Origin: Betaproteobacteria bacterium
GTDB taxonomy: Bacteria > Pseudomonadota > Gammaproteobacteria > Burkholderiales > SG8-41
Length of the DNA stretch: 12,487 nucleotides
Direction of reading: 5' to 3'
Assembly: GCA_025356695.1 (NCBI GenBank)
Contig: JANXSE010000114.1
Coordinates: 1-12,487 of the forward strand
Shown: in pieces, positions 1 through 6,925 of the stretch
Numbering within the stretch: position 1 is the stretch's first letter
Layout of the letters: each line of letters starts with the position of its first letter
The notes under the pieces: model-generated
What the model was told of the DNA's origin: nothing
Databases searched by the model: none
The model's input: only the letters and a program-made list of their open reading frames with translations
Position numbers and translations under genes: made by a program

Positions 1-199
1 GCCGGATCAGCATGCCGCTGGCGACCATTTCATTGCACAAGCGATCGTATTCGGCTTGTGAACCGTCGCACCAGTAGATGCGATCCGGTTTGGTGAGTGC
101 TGCAATATCGCTAACCCAGGCCTTGAGTTTTTCATGGCGCAAGTACGCCGGAGCGTCCTGCGTTTCCGGAATACGTACCGCTGTGGCCGCTTGTTTCAT
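1..199 (-). CDS. pckG: Phosphoenolpyruvate carboxykinase (GTP), N-terminal part only
   Basis: The reading frame opens at the ATG at 199 and stays open to the left edge, giving 66 N-terminal residues; the rest lies outside the window. The stretch [20 protein letters not shown], followed by [10 protein letters not shown], is the conserved N-terminal block of GTP-dependent PEPCK, which converts oxaloacetate and GTP to PEP, CO2 and GDP in the cytoplasm as the first committed step of gluconeogenesis. The nucleotide-binding and metal-binding motifs are not in the window. An AGGAGAAGG ribosome binding site lies about 6 bases upstream and supports this start. The gene follows the broken MFS gene on the same strand after a 173-base gap long enough for its own promoter. 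Family assignment rests on residues I recognise, not on a search. Confidence 0.9.
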   Translation of the reverse strand, partial: MKQAATAVRIPETQDAPAYLRHEKLKAWVSDIAALTKPDRIYWCDGSQAEYDRLCNEMVASGMLIR

Positions 200-372
200 T
201 GTTGCCCTTCTCCTAATCGCACGCCAATTCTTATTAAAGATCAGGCGCTTATAAAGTGCGCCGGCTCATGGCCGACAGAAAGGAACGAAATTTTACTCCT
301 TTTCGGCGGGTGGTTACAGTTTCCCATTGCCCCCTCCCCAAGGAAATATAATTTCAATTTTTATTCAACCAG
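200..372. other. Intergenic region upstream of pckG
   Basis: This 173-base gap separates the MFS pseudogene stop from the pckG start. It is visibly richer in A and T than the flanking genes and presumably holds the pckG promoter. On the minus strand TATAAG- and TAATAA-like hexamers occur at about 245-255 and 230-240, but neither has a convincing -35 partner. I therefore call no specific promoter. No terminator hairpin with a T run was found for the upstream MFS gene. Confidence 0.4.
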
Positions 373-1555
373 TTAGGGCGTCATGCCGGTCCGGCGACGA
401 TAAAACTGCAGCCAAACCATCGCTGCCCCGGTGGCCAGCAGAAACGGCACCGCCATCTGGTTCATCAGCACCCAGCCCTTCAAAGTAAAGAGCAAACCGG
501 ATGAAAGCGAGCTCGCCGCCATCGTGATGAAAATCAGCGTGTCGTTCACACCCTGCGCCTTGGCGCGCTCGGACGGCGTGTGGCATTCCGTCAACAAGGT
601 GGTGCCACCGATGAACATGAAGTTCCAACCAACACCGAGCAGTACCAGCGCCAACCAGAAATGCGCGACCTCCGTGCCGCGCAAAGCGACTGCGACGCAA
701 CTCAAACTGATGAAGACACCGCACAACATGATGGGAATCGTGCCGAAGCGCTTGATCAACGTGCCGGTAAAAAATGACGGCGCATACATGCCGATCACAT
801 GCCACTGGATGACCAGCGCCGCGGCACTGAACGGGTGCTGGCAGGCCGCCATCGCCAATGGCGAGGCTGTCATCAACAGATTCATCGAGCCGTAGCCGAT
901 CACGGAGCTCAGTACTGCGACCACAAAAGCCGGTTGTCGGGCGATAACCGACAGTGGCCGCCCCTCGTCGCGAGGCTCCGCAACGCTCAGCGGCGGAATC
1001 TTGATACGTGAAAGCACCGCCATGCTCAGCATGGCAAAACAGGCTCAACGAGAAATAAGAGCCCGCGAATACCGCGTCGGCGATCAAATCCTTGGTGTAT
1101 TTGCTGCTCTCCGGCCCCAACACGCCACCGATGATGCCACCGGCGAGAATCAGCGAGATCGCCTTGCTCTTGAATGACGGGCCCGCGCTGTCAGCCGCAG
1201 CAAAGCGATAGTATTGGCCGTTCGCGTTATAAATTCCGACCAGCATCGCGCCGGCGCAAAGCAACCAGAAACTGTGCAATAACATCGCCGCCGTGCAAAT
1301 GAGCGCACCAATCACGCCAAATCCGGCCCCCAGCATGAAACCCGCGCGGCGCCCGTAACGCCGCATCAGCATCGATGCCGGCATCGTGGTGAGTGCGGCC
1401 CGACGATAAAGGCGGTAAACGGCAGTGTCGCCAAGGATTTGTCAGCGGCCAGCGAATCCCGCCAACCCGGTCGTCGTAATCAAAATCGAGTTATTGGTGA
1501 TCAATAACCCCTGAGAAGCCGCCAGATAGGCGACGTTTTTCTTGTCCGATGACAT
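373..1555 (-). pseudogene. MFS transporter broken by three frameshifts
   Basis: Read in three successive frames, this segment gives one coherent MFS permease of about 393 residues, from MSSDKKNVAYLAASQG (ATG at 1555) to GMTP-stop (TAA at 373-375). It includes the cytoplasmic-loop motif RRYGRRAGF and multiple hydrophobic segments. As written, the first frame stops after GLAGFAGR. Removing one base from the C run at 1458-1460 restores LADSLAADKSLATLP. Adding one base to the C run at 1399-1401 restores VGAALTTMPASM. Removing one base from the A run at 1036-1039 restores SLFAMLSMAVLSRIK. The corrected length is 1182 bases, a whole number of codons. It lies 65 bases downstream of the glutathione transferase gene on the same strand. 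The substrate is unknown. All three lesions are in short homopolymers, so sequencing or assembly error is the alternative to real decay. The start has no clear ribosome binding site. Confidence 0.82.
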
Positions 1556-1620
1556 GAATGACTCGCGCGTCCATGACCGCTGAAGCAGTCACTGACGGAA
1601 AAAACCACCTGTGAGGGAAA

Positions 1621-2316
1621 CTACCGGCGCTGAAACTGCGTCTTGCCGAACAGGATGTCGCGCGATTTCTCATCGTGCGGCGCAGAGTTGTTCGCGTCCG
1701 ACAGCACCTGCAGGGCGCGCTGCACGGCGGGCCGCGCATTGATGGTGTCGAACCAGCGCTGCGCGTTCGGAAATTTCGGCAAATCAATACCGCGCTTGTC
1801 GGCGTTGCGCAACCATGGAAACACCGCGATATCGGCCACCGAATAGTGATCGCCGCCAAGGAACCTGGCCTCGGCAAGGCGCCGGTCAAGCACGCCTGTC
1901 AGACGGTTCGCCTCGTTGGTGTAGCGGTCGATCGCATAATGGATTTTTTCAACCGAGTAGGCGCGAAAATGGTTGGCCTGTCCGAACATCGGGCCGACGC
2001 CGCCCATCTGCCACATCAGCCAGCACAGCGCGGAATAGCGTTCGCGTATGTCCTGCGGCAGAAATTTTCCCGTTTTGCCGGCGAGGTACAGCAGGATCGC
2101 GCCCGACTCGAACAATGAAATCGGTTTGCCGTCGGGCCCCTCGGAATCGACGATCGCCGGGATGCGGTTATTCGGCGATATCTTGAGGAATTCCGGCTTG
2201 AATTGATCGCCGACGCGGATATTGATCGGATGCACGCGGTATTTCAGCCCGCACTCCTCCAGCATGATATGAACTTTATGGCCGTTTGGTGTCGGCCAAC
2301 TGTAAGCATCGATCAT
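1621..2316 (-). CDS. yfcG: Glutathione transferase / disulfide-bond oxidoreductase, YfcG type
   Basis: The 231-residue product matches the nu-class GST YfcG of E. coli in many places. Examples are the start MIDAYSWPTPNGHK (the TPN turn supplies the Thr/Asn that contact glutathione), FKPEFLKISPNNRIPAIVD with the cis-proline of the thioredoxin fold, SLFESGAILLYLAGKTGKFLP with the ES pair that binds the gamma-glutamyl group, and the helical-domain block GGVGPMFGQANHF. The N-terminal thioredoxin-like domain is about residues 1-85 and the all-helical domain about 95-210. YfcG family members reduce disulfides using glutathione in the cytoplasm. The start at 2316 is chosen because GGAGG sits 6 bases upstream and the protein then matches the family's N-terminus; 20 extra upstream codons lack homology. 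It diverges from an intact MFS gene and precedes the broken MFS gene, so one transcript may have carried both. Confidence 0.92.
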   Translation of the reverse strand: MIDAYSWPTPNGHKVHIMLEECGLKYRVHPINIRVGDQFKPEFLKISPNNRIPAIVDSEGPDGKPISLFESGAILLYLAGKTGKFLPQDIRERYSALCWLMWQMGGVGPMFGQANHFRAYSVEKIHYAIDRYTNEANRLTGVLDRRLAEARFLGGDHYSVADIAVFPWLRNADKRGIDLPKFPNAQRWFDTINARPAVQRALQVLSDANNSAPHDEKSRDILFGKTQFQRR

Positions 2317-2421
2317 TTTTTTCCTCCGGACAGTGAAAATCGATACTACCAACAACGCCGTGCAGCGGCAAACCAACGCCGTTCTCGCTTCAAGTCTGCG
2401 TTCTTGCTAGGCTTGCCGCCC

Positions 2422-3663
2422 ATGTCGATCACGCCCAGCGCTTTTGCTTTTTTGCCGCCCGGCACTCATCCCGATGCCCGTCGCCTGCTTGGGACACGCG
2501 GACTACGCGCGTTCGGCGATGGTTTTGTCAGTCTGCTATTGCCCTACTACCTCACGCTGCTCGGCTATCGCGCCTTCGAAATCGGCATCATCATCACCGC
2601 TACCCTACTCGGATCCGGTGCGTTGACGCTGGCAGTCGGTCTGCTCGCCCATCGTTACCGGCAGCATGTGATGCTCGCAGGGGCCGCCCTCTTGATGGCC
2701 TGCACCGGCGTTGCCTTCATGGCGACGAGCGGATTCTGGCCTTTGTTAATCGTCGCAGTGATCGGCACGGTCAATCCGTCCAGCGGCGACGCCAGTGTCT
2801 TCGGTCCGCTTGAGCAATCATTGCTGACGCGCACGGTCGATGCCGTGCACCGCACCTCATTGTTCGCCCGTTACAGCCTGGTGGGTTCGCTGGTCGGCGC
2901 ACTTGGCGCGCAATCGGCGGCCGCACCTGAACTGCTGCAACAATGGCTGGCGGTCGAGCCTATTTTGGCTGTGCAGGCAATGTTCGCCCTCTACGGCCTG
3001 TTGGGCCTCGCCAGCTTCTATATATATCGCCAGTTAAAGCCGGCGGCCGACGCAGCGCCCGAACCCGCCGTTGCACCGCTGGGTCGCTCGCGCAAAATCG
3101 TCTATACCCTGGCTGCCTTGTTCAGTCTGGACTCCTTCGCCGGCGGACTCGCCATGCAGTCGTTGCTGGCCTTGTGGCTGCTCGATCGTTTCGACCTGTC
3201 GCTTGCCGCGGCCGCATCGATCTTTTTCTGGACCGGTGTTCTGAGCGCACTGTCTCAACTGGCCGCCGCACCGCTGGCGCGCCGCATCGGGCTCATCAAC
3301 ACCATGGTATTCACGCATTTGCCGGCCAACGTGTTCCTGATCCTCGTGCCGTTCATGCCGAACCTGACGCTAGCCCTGCTGTTCCTGATGCTGCGTTCAG
3401 CACTATCGCAAATGGACGTACCGGCACGCAGTTCCTACGTGATGGCGGTGGTCACACCCAGTGAGCGCGCTGCGGCGGCCAGTGTCACTGCGGTGCCGCG
3501 CAGCCTGGCCGCCGCGGCAAGTCCGGCCGTCGCCGGCTGGTTGCTGTCGGTATCGGCCTTTGGTTGGCCACTCGTTTTATGCGGGGGTATCAAGATCACC
3601 TACGACCTGCTGCTGCTTTACATGTTCCGGCATGTGCGCCCGCCGGAGGAAGATAGGCCGTGA
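2422..3663 (+). CDS. MFS transporter
   Basis: The 413-residue product is strongly hydrophobic with about 12 probable membrane segments in two halves joined by a polar loop near residues 205-225 (around KPAADAAPEPAV). The first segment follows GTRGLRAFGDGFVSLLLPYY, and a charged motif-A-like loop, AHRYRQH, follows the second or third helix. FGPLEQSLL and RTSLFARYSLVGSLVGALGA resemble a group of uncharacterised bacterial MFS permeases, but I cannot name a substrate. The ATG at 2422 is preferred because the preceding 73 codons are polar, non-homologous in character and lie within the divergent glutathione transferase gene and its leader. Its ribosome binding site is weak (CTAGG at about 2407). 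The gene diverges from yfcG across 105 bases and ends 3 bases from the convergent Bug-like gene. Confidence 0.85.
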   Translation: MSITPSAFAFLPPGTHPDARRLLGTRGLRAFGDGFVSLLLPYYLTLLGYRAFEIGIIITATLLGSGALTLAVGLLAHRYRQHVMLAGAALLMACTGVAFMATSGFWPLLIVAVIGTVNPSSGDASVFGPLEQSLLTRTVDAVHRTSLFARYSLVGSLVGALGAQSAAAPELLQQWLAVEPILAVQAMFALYGLLGLASFYIYRQLKPAADAAPEPAVAPLGRSRKIVYTLAALFSLDSFAGGLAMQSLLALWLLDRFDLSLAAAASIFFWTGVLSALSQLAAAPLARRIGLINTMVFTHLPANVFLILVPFMPNLTLALLFLMLRSALSQMDVPARSSYVMAVVTPSERAAAASVTAVPRSLAAAASPAVAGWLLSVSAFGWPLVLCGGIKITYDLLLLYMFRHVRPPEEDRP

Positions 3664-3666
3664 TTT

Positions 3667-4698
3667 TTACGGCTCAACCGGATCTGTTGGCGATGACCAG
3701 CGTGCGATGTCGCGTGCAATCCGCTCGGCAAATCCGGCGGCGCTACCTTTAAGCGCGAACAAACCGCGTGCCGCCAGCGTGCGCTGAAAACGTTCGTCCG
3801 CCGTAATTTGATTGAGCTCGTCGTTCAGCCGTGTGACGATTTGTAGCGGAGTATGTGCCGGCGAGAAAATTCCAAACCAGCCCTCAACAACAAAATCGGC
3901 AATCCCCGATTCAACCATAGTGGGCGTGGCCGCCACCGCCGGATGGCGACGCGCGGACGCAATGGCAATAACACGCAGCTTGCCTCCGCCAATAAAGGGC
4001 AACACCGCCGGCAACGGCACGAAACCAAAATCGACATTGCGCGCTGCAATCGCATTCAGCGCCTCTGTGCCGCCGTTGTAGTTGACGCGCACGAACCGGA
4101 TGCCGGTCGCGCGGCGGAACGCCTCGCCGGTAAAATGCGAGGTAGTCGCATCCCCCAATGTGGAAAAATTCAGGACGCGCTTCGCCGTGTGCGCCCGTTC
4201 AACGAGTTGCTGCACAGTATGCACCGGCATTCCGGCTTCGCCGACCAGTGCCAGCGGCACCCCGGCAATTTGCGCCACTGGCAAAAACTCCCGCAGCACA
4301 AAGCCGGCCGCAGCGTGCTGCAAAAGCGGATATATCGTCAGCATCTGATTCCCGGCAAACAACAAGGTTCGACCGTCGGGCAAAGCCTGCGCAACCTGGT
4401 GCGCACCATCCAGACCCAAAGTGCCGGCCCGGCGCTCAATGCGAACCACCTGCTCCAGCCTCGCGCCGAGTTCTGCACCCGTTTCCTGCGCCAACGTATC
4501 GGTCAACACCGGTGCTGACAAGTTCTGCACCAGCTTGACCAGTTTGGTAATTCGCGGCGTGCCATCGATGTCCGGCGCGCCCGTCGGCGGAAACGGCACC
4601 ACCAGCGTCAGCGGCCCTGCGGGAAAAGCATGCGATCCGGCGCATTGCAAAACCAGTGCCAACGTCCCCAGCCCGAGTCTACAATTACGCAATGTCAT
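3667..4698 (-). CDS. Atypical Bug/TctC-like periplasmic substrate-binding protein
   Basis: The 343-residue product starts with a Sec-type signal peptide (MTLRNCRLGLGTLALVLQ, probable cleavage after GSHA). It then follows the Bug/TctC pattern: LTLVVPFPPTGAPD, ALPDGRTLLFAG, FVRVNYNGGTEALNAI, KLRVIAIASARRHPAVAATPTMVESG and VVEGWFGIFSPAHTP. Bug proteins are extracytoplasmic receptors that bind small carboxylates and related compounds, sometimes with TctA/TctB permeases; neither is in the window. Compared with the canonical receptor at 6922-7917, about 24 extra residues lie between the ligand-loop motif and the PDG motif (73 against 49 residues from PP to PDG), and the usual glycine-rich PPGGG.D loop reads PPTGAPD. 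An upstream ATG at 4728 is in frame but would place ten non-hydrophobic residues before the signal peptide. Neither start has a strong ribosome binding site. Confidence 0.82.
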   Translation of the reverse strand: MTLRNCRLGLGTLALVLQCAGSHAFPAGPLTLVVPFPPTGAPDIDGTPRITKLVKLVQNLSAPVLTDTLAQETGAELGARLEQVVRIERRAGTLGLDGAHQVAQALPDGRTLLFAGNQMLTIYPLLQHAAAGFVLREFLPVAQIAGVPLALVGEAGMPVHTVQQLVERAHTAKRVLNFSTLGDATTSHFTGEAFRRATGIRFVRVNYNGGTEALNAIAARNVDFGFVPLPAVLPFIGGGKLRVIAIASARRHPAVAATPTMVESGIADFVVEGWFGIFSPAHTPLQIVTRLNDELNQITADERFQRTLAARGLFALKGSAAGFAERIARDIARWSSPTDPVEP

Positions 4699-4803
4699 CG
4701 CCTGAAGTTTCTGAACGTTAATAGACATATAGTCGGGCTTGGCACCCGAAACTTTCAGTATTCGCACGCGACGGGCCTGAACCCACGGCCCAAGGAGAGG
4801 CAA

Positions 4804-5076
4804 ATGAAATTACTTTGGATTGCAGTTTTGGCGGCAATGGCCTGCAGTACACCCGTCCGCGCGGCCGATGACCGTTCGCCCTACGACAAGAACCCGGCCT
4901 GCATGGACCGCAATGTCGACTCAACGCAGGCCGACTGTGTCATCAAGGACGATGGCAAACCGCGCCACAAATATCCGCCGCGGACTACGTCGGGCGGCAC
5001 TGCAACGCCTGCGACACCATCGGCGCCCACAGTATCGAGAGAAGCCGCCCCCAGCTCTGGTCGCAAGGGCGGTTAG
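4804..5076 (+). CDS. Small secreted hypothetical protein
   Basis: The 90-residue product has a clear signal peptide (MKLLWIAVLAAMACSTPVRA, cleavage expected after residue 20), leaving about 70 residues in the periplasm or outside. The mature part begins ADDRSPYDKNPACMDRNVDS and holds two cysteines, at residues 33 and 45, which could form a disulfide. The C-terminal third is rich in Thr, Pro, Ala and Ser and is probably unstructured. I do not recognise a named family. AAGGAGAGG, ending 4 bases before the ATG, strongly supports the start. The gene diverges from the atypical Bug-like receptor, sharing a 105-base intergenic region. Its stop overlaps the stop of the convergent YgfX-like gene. Confidence 0.75.
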   Translation: MKLLWIAVLAAMACSTPVRAADDRSPYDKNPACMDRNVDSTQADCVIKDDGKPRHKYPPRTTSGGTATPATPSAPTVSREAAPSSGRKGG

Positions 5077-5534
5077 TTGCCTTCAGCCTGTGGCCGCCAG
5101 CGCAACCACACGCGCAGGCGACGGTAATCATCCGCCACCATACAATCGGGCAGGATGACCACGCTGCGGATCCGGCGCCCACCGGACGCCCGCAGGTTCA
5201 CCACCGTTAAAAATGCCGTGACATAGGTACTGCCCAATACCTCGCAATCGCGCCAGCCATCCCGTCGTGTAAAAATCCCCGGCGTGCCGTCGATTGAAAC
5301 CCGAAATCCCGTTACCGCATTGGCACCAACCCGCCAGGCCATGCGCAATTCATAGGCCAGACTGACGAGCAGAAAAACCAAAGCCGCCGATTTCCATAAC
5401 AGCGACAAATCCACCACAAGCAGCACAGCGGCCACACTCACATGTCCGGCGAGCAAAATCGCCGCGAGATACCGCGACGGCCCGAGGACATATTCACCCG
5501 CCGGATTTAACGGCTCATCATGGAAGTCATTCAT
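5073..5534 (-). CDS. YgfX/CptA-like two-TM inner membrane protein
   Basis: The 153-residue product has two probable membrane helices close together, at about residues 22-42 (RYLAAILLAGHVSVAAVLLV) and 47-63. A soluble domain of mostly beta character follows. Its C-terminal motif, LRASGGRRIRSVVILPDCMV followed by a RRLRVWLRW helix, closely parallels the tail of E. coli YgfX. The length agrees with that family (about 135-150). YgfX/CptA was described as the membrane partner of SdhE/YgfY in E. coli and has been proposed to act as a toxin. No sdhE-like gene is next to it here, so that role cannot be inferred. A TATATT hexamer lies about 10 bases upstream of the ATG with no clear ribosome binding site, so the transcript leader may be very short. 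The assignment rests on architecture and remembered motifs. Confidence 0.65.
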   Translation of the reverse strand: MNDFHDEPLNPAGEYVLGPSRYLAAILLAGHVSVAAVLLVVDLSLLWKSAALVFLLVSLAYELRMAWRVGANAVTGFRVSIDGTPGIFTRRDGWRDCEVLGSTYVTAFLTVVNLRASGGRRIRSVVILPDCMVADDYRRLRVWLRWRPQAEGN

Positions 5535-5704
5535 CGCCGACTAATATAACATTTGGCCTAGCGCGTTGATCCGGCGAATACCCGCTTAAAGGCATCCGAT
5601 AAAATCGGCAATGCATTAAACAGCAGCCGTATGGCCGGAAAATAATATTTTAAAAAGCCGGTAGTATTTGGCAAGACAAGCTATTACAGGGAGCAACTTC
5701 AGGC
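5535..5704. other. Intergenic region between ygfX-like gene and oxidoreductase operon
   Basis: This 170-base gap is divergent and must hold promoters for the YgfX-like gene (minus) and the oxidoreductase-Bug operon (plus). It contains an A/T-rich tract at about 5640-5655 flanked on both sides by CCGG, and a small perfect hairpin, CCGAT-AAA-ATCGG, at 5596-5608 with no T run. I could not assign a convincing -35/-10 pair for the plus strand. A GGGAG ribosome binding site lies about 11 bases before the ATG at 5705. Confidence 0.4.
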
Positions 5705-6925
5705 ATGAGCAGCAAACGCATCAAGGTCGCCGTCGTCGGCGCCGGATTCAGCAACAGCCCCGATGGACGCGAACGCTGGGCGGTTCGCACGCATGTGCCC
5801 GCACTTAAAGCGCTGCCGGAAATTTACGACCTCGCCGCCGTCTGCACCACGCGCATGGAAACGGCGACGGCCGCCGCACGCCACTTCGAGGTGCCGCACG
5901 CCTTCGACAGTGTCGAGCGTATGCTCAAAGAAATGCCCGATCTCGACGCCGTCTGCGTGAGTGTGCGGCCGACGCTGCACTATCAGGTCGTCACTGCGGC
6001 GCTGCGCGCCGGCAAACACGTTTACTGCGAACAGCCGCTCGGCCTCAACACCGGCGAAGCACAGGAAATGTACGAACTCGCGCGCAAAAACAACCTGCGC
6101 ACCGTACTCGGCCACCAGAGCCATTACGAACCGGCCACACTGCAAATGGCCGAACTGGTGCGCGGCGGTTATATCGGCGAGCCGCTGGCGTTCAATCATG
6201 CCTATTTCGTCGCCAACCAGATCGTGCCGCGCCCGTCGCACCGCCAATGGGTGTTCGACGCCAAATCCGGCGGTCATCCTGGATTCCGCAGCGGCCACAG
6301 CCTCGACCGTATCAATCAGGTGATCGGCCGCGATGTCACCGAAATCTGCGCCGACATGGCGGTACAGGTGCCCGCACGCGCCAACGTCGATGGCGGCGAT
6401 CCGATCCGCAGCACGCAGGTCGACAACACCAATTACCTGCTGCGCGTCGGCGACACCGTCATGGGCACCATGCAGACCTGCTTCACCGCCTGGTTCGGCA
6501 CCGGCAACCGTTTTGAAATCTACGGCACCGAAGGCATGCTGATGCTGACGACCGATGCTTCGCCGGCCTGGGACAAAAAAACCGGCCTCGGCGACCCGAG
6601 CCGCGGAGAACTGAAACTCTACGGCGCACGCGCCAATCTGAAAGACATTCTGGAAAACCCGGTGCCGCCGGAACGTCTGCAGCGCCAGTTCAAGGAACTG
6701 GCGGTGGATGCGAAACATCATTACGTCGAAGGCATCGAACGCGGGCGCGCCACCTACCTCGTCGCACAGATGTGGTACGCCTTCGCCGAGGCCATCCGCA
6801 GCGGCACCGAATGCGCGCCGAGCTTTCGCGACAAGCTGAAAATCCACTACATCTGGGACGCGGCGGAACAATCGGTACGCGAGAAGCGCTGGATCAAAGT
6901 CGATTACAGTAAACTGGGCGCATGA
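5705..6925 (+). CDS. Gfo/Idh/MocA-family oxidoreductase with EQP in place of EKP
   Basis: The 406-residue product starts with a Rossmann NAD(P)-binding motif (VAVVGAGFSNS, residues 8-18; an insertion before WAVRTHVPAL is common in this family). LDAVCVSVRPTLHYQVVTAA and AGKHVYCEQPLG follow, where the family normally has E-K-P. The C-terminal alpha/beta domain begins after about residue 130 and contains GGHPGFRSGHSLDRI (residues 189-203), which corresponds to the substrate-site block with His and Asp. Family enzymes oxidise or reduce sugars, cyclitols and related hydroxy compounds with NAD(P). Residue 110 is Gln, not the lysine of the EKP motif that takes part in catalysis in most members, so activity may be altered or the protein may act differently. 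Its stop overlaps the downstream Bug receptor start (ATGA), implying co-transcription and translational coupling. The substrate is unknown. Confidence 0.9.
   Translation: MSSKRIKVAVVGAGFSNSPDGRERWAVRTHVPALKALPEIYDLAAVCTTRMETATAAARHFEVPHAFDSVERMLKEMPDLDAVCVSVRPTLHYQVVTAALRAGKHVYCEQPLGLNTGEAQEMYELARKNNLRTVLGHQSHYEPATLQMAELVRGGYIGEPLAFNHAYFVANQIVPRPSHRQWVFDAKSGGHPGFRSGHSLDRINQVIGRDVTEICADMAVQVPARANVDGGDPIRSTQVDNTNYLLRVGDTVMGTMQTCFTAWFGTGNRFEIYGTEGMLMLTTDASPAWDKKTGLGDPSRGELKLYGARANLKDILENPVPPERLQRQFKELAVDAKHHYVEGIERGRATYLVAQMWYAFAEAIRSGTECAPSFRDKLKIHYIWDAAEQSVREKRWIKVDYSKLGA

Noticed and set aside
134..376. 80-codon plus-strand frame opposite the pckG start
   Set aside because: It runs antisense through the pckG N-terminus and its leader, and the product has no family features.
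1491..1889. 132-codon minus-strand frame across the GST 3' end and MFS 5' end
   Set aside because: It is an out-of-frame overlap of two recognisable genes; its product is Arg/Ser/Cys-rich with no motif.
2317..2376. 20-codon upstream extension of the glutathione transferase
   Set aside because: The GGAGG site and the match to the YfcG N-terminus both place the start at 2316.
2203..2421. N-terminal extension of the intact MFS transporter
   Set aside because: It is polar, overlaps the start and leader of the divergent glutathione transferase gene, and does not look like an MFS N-terminus.
5596..5608. Hairpin CCGAT-AAA-ATCGG as a terminator
   Set aside because: The stem is only 5 pairs and no T run follows on either strand.
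5699..6871. A 390-codon open frame on the minus strand opposite the oxidoreductase
   Set aside because: It is a shadow in GC-rich coding DNA: the plus-strand frame has clear Gfo/Idh/MocA motifs, while this product is a low-complexity Ala/Val/Phe/His/Arg-rich chain with no recognisable motif.
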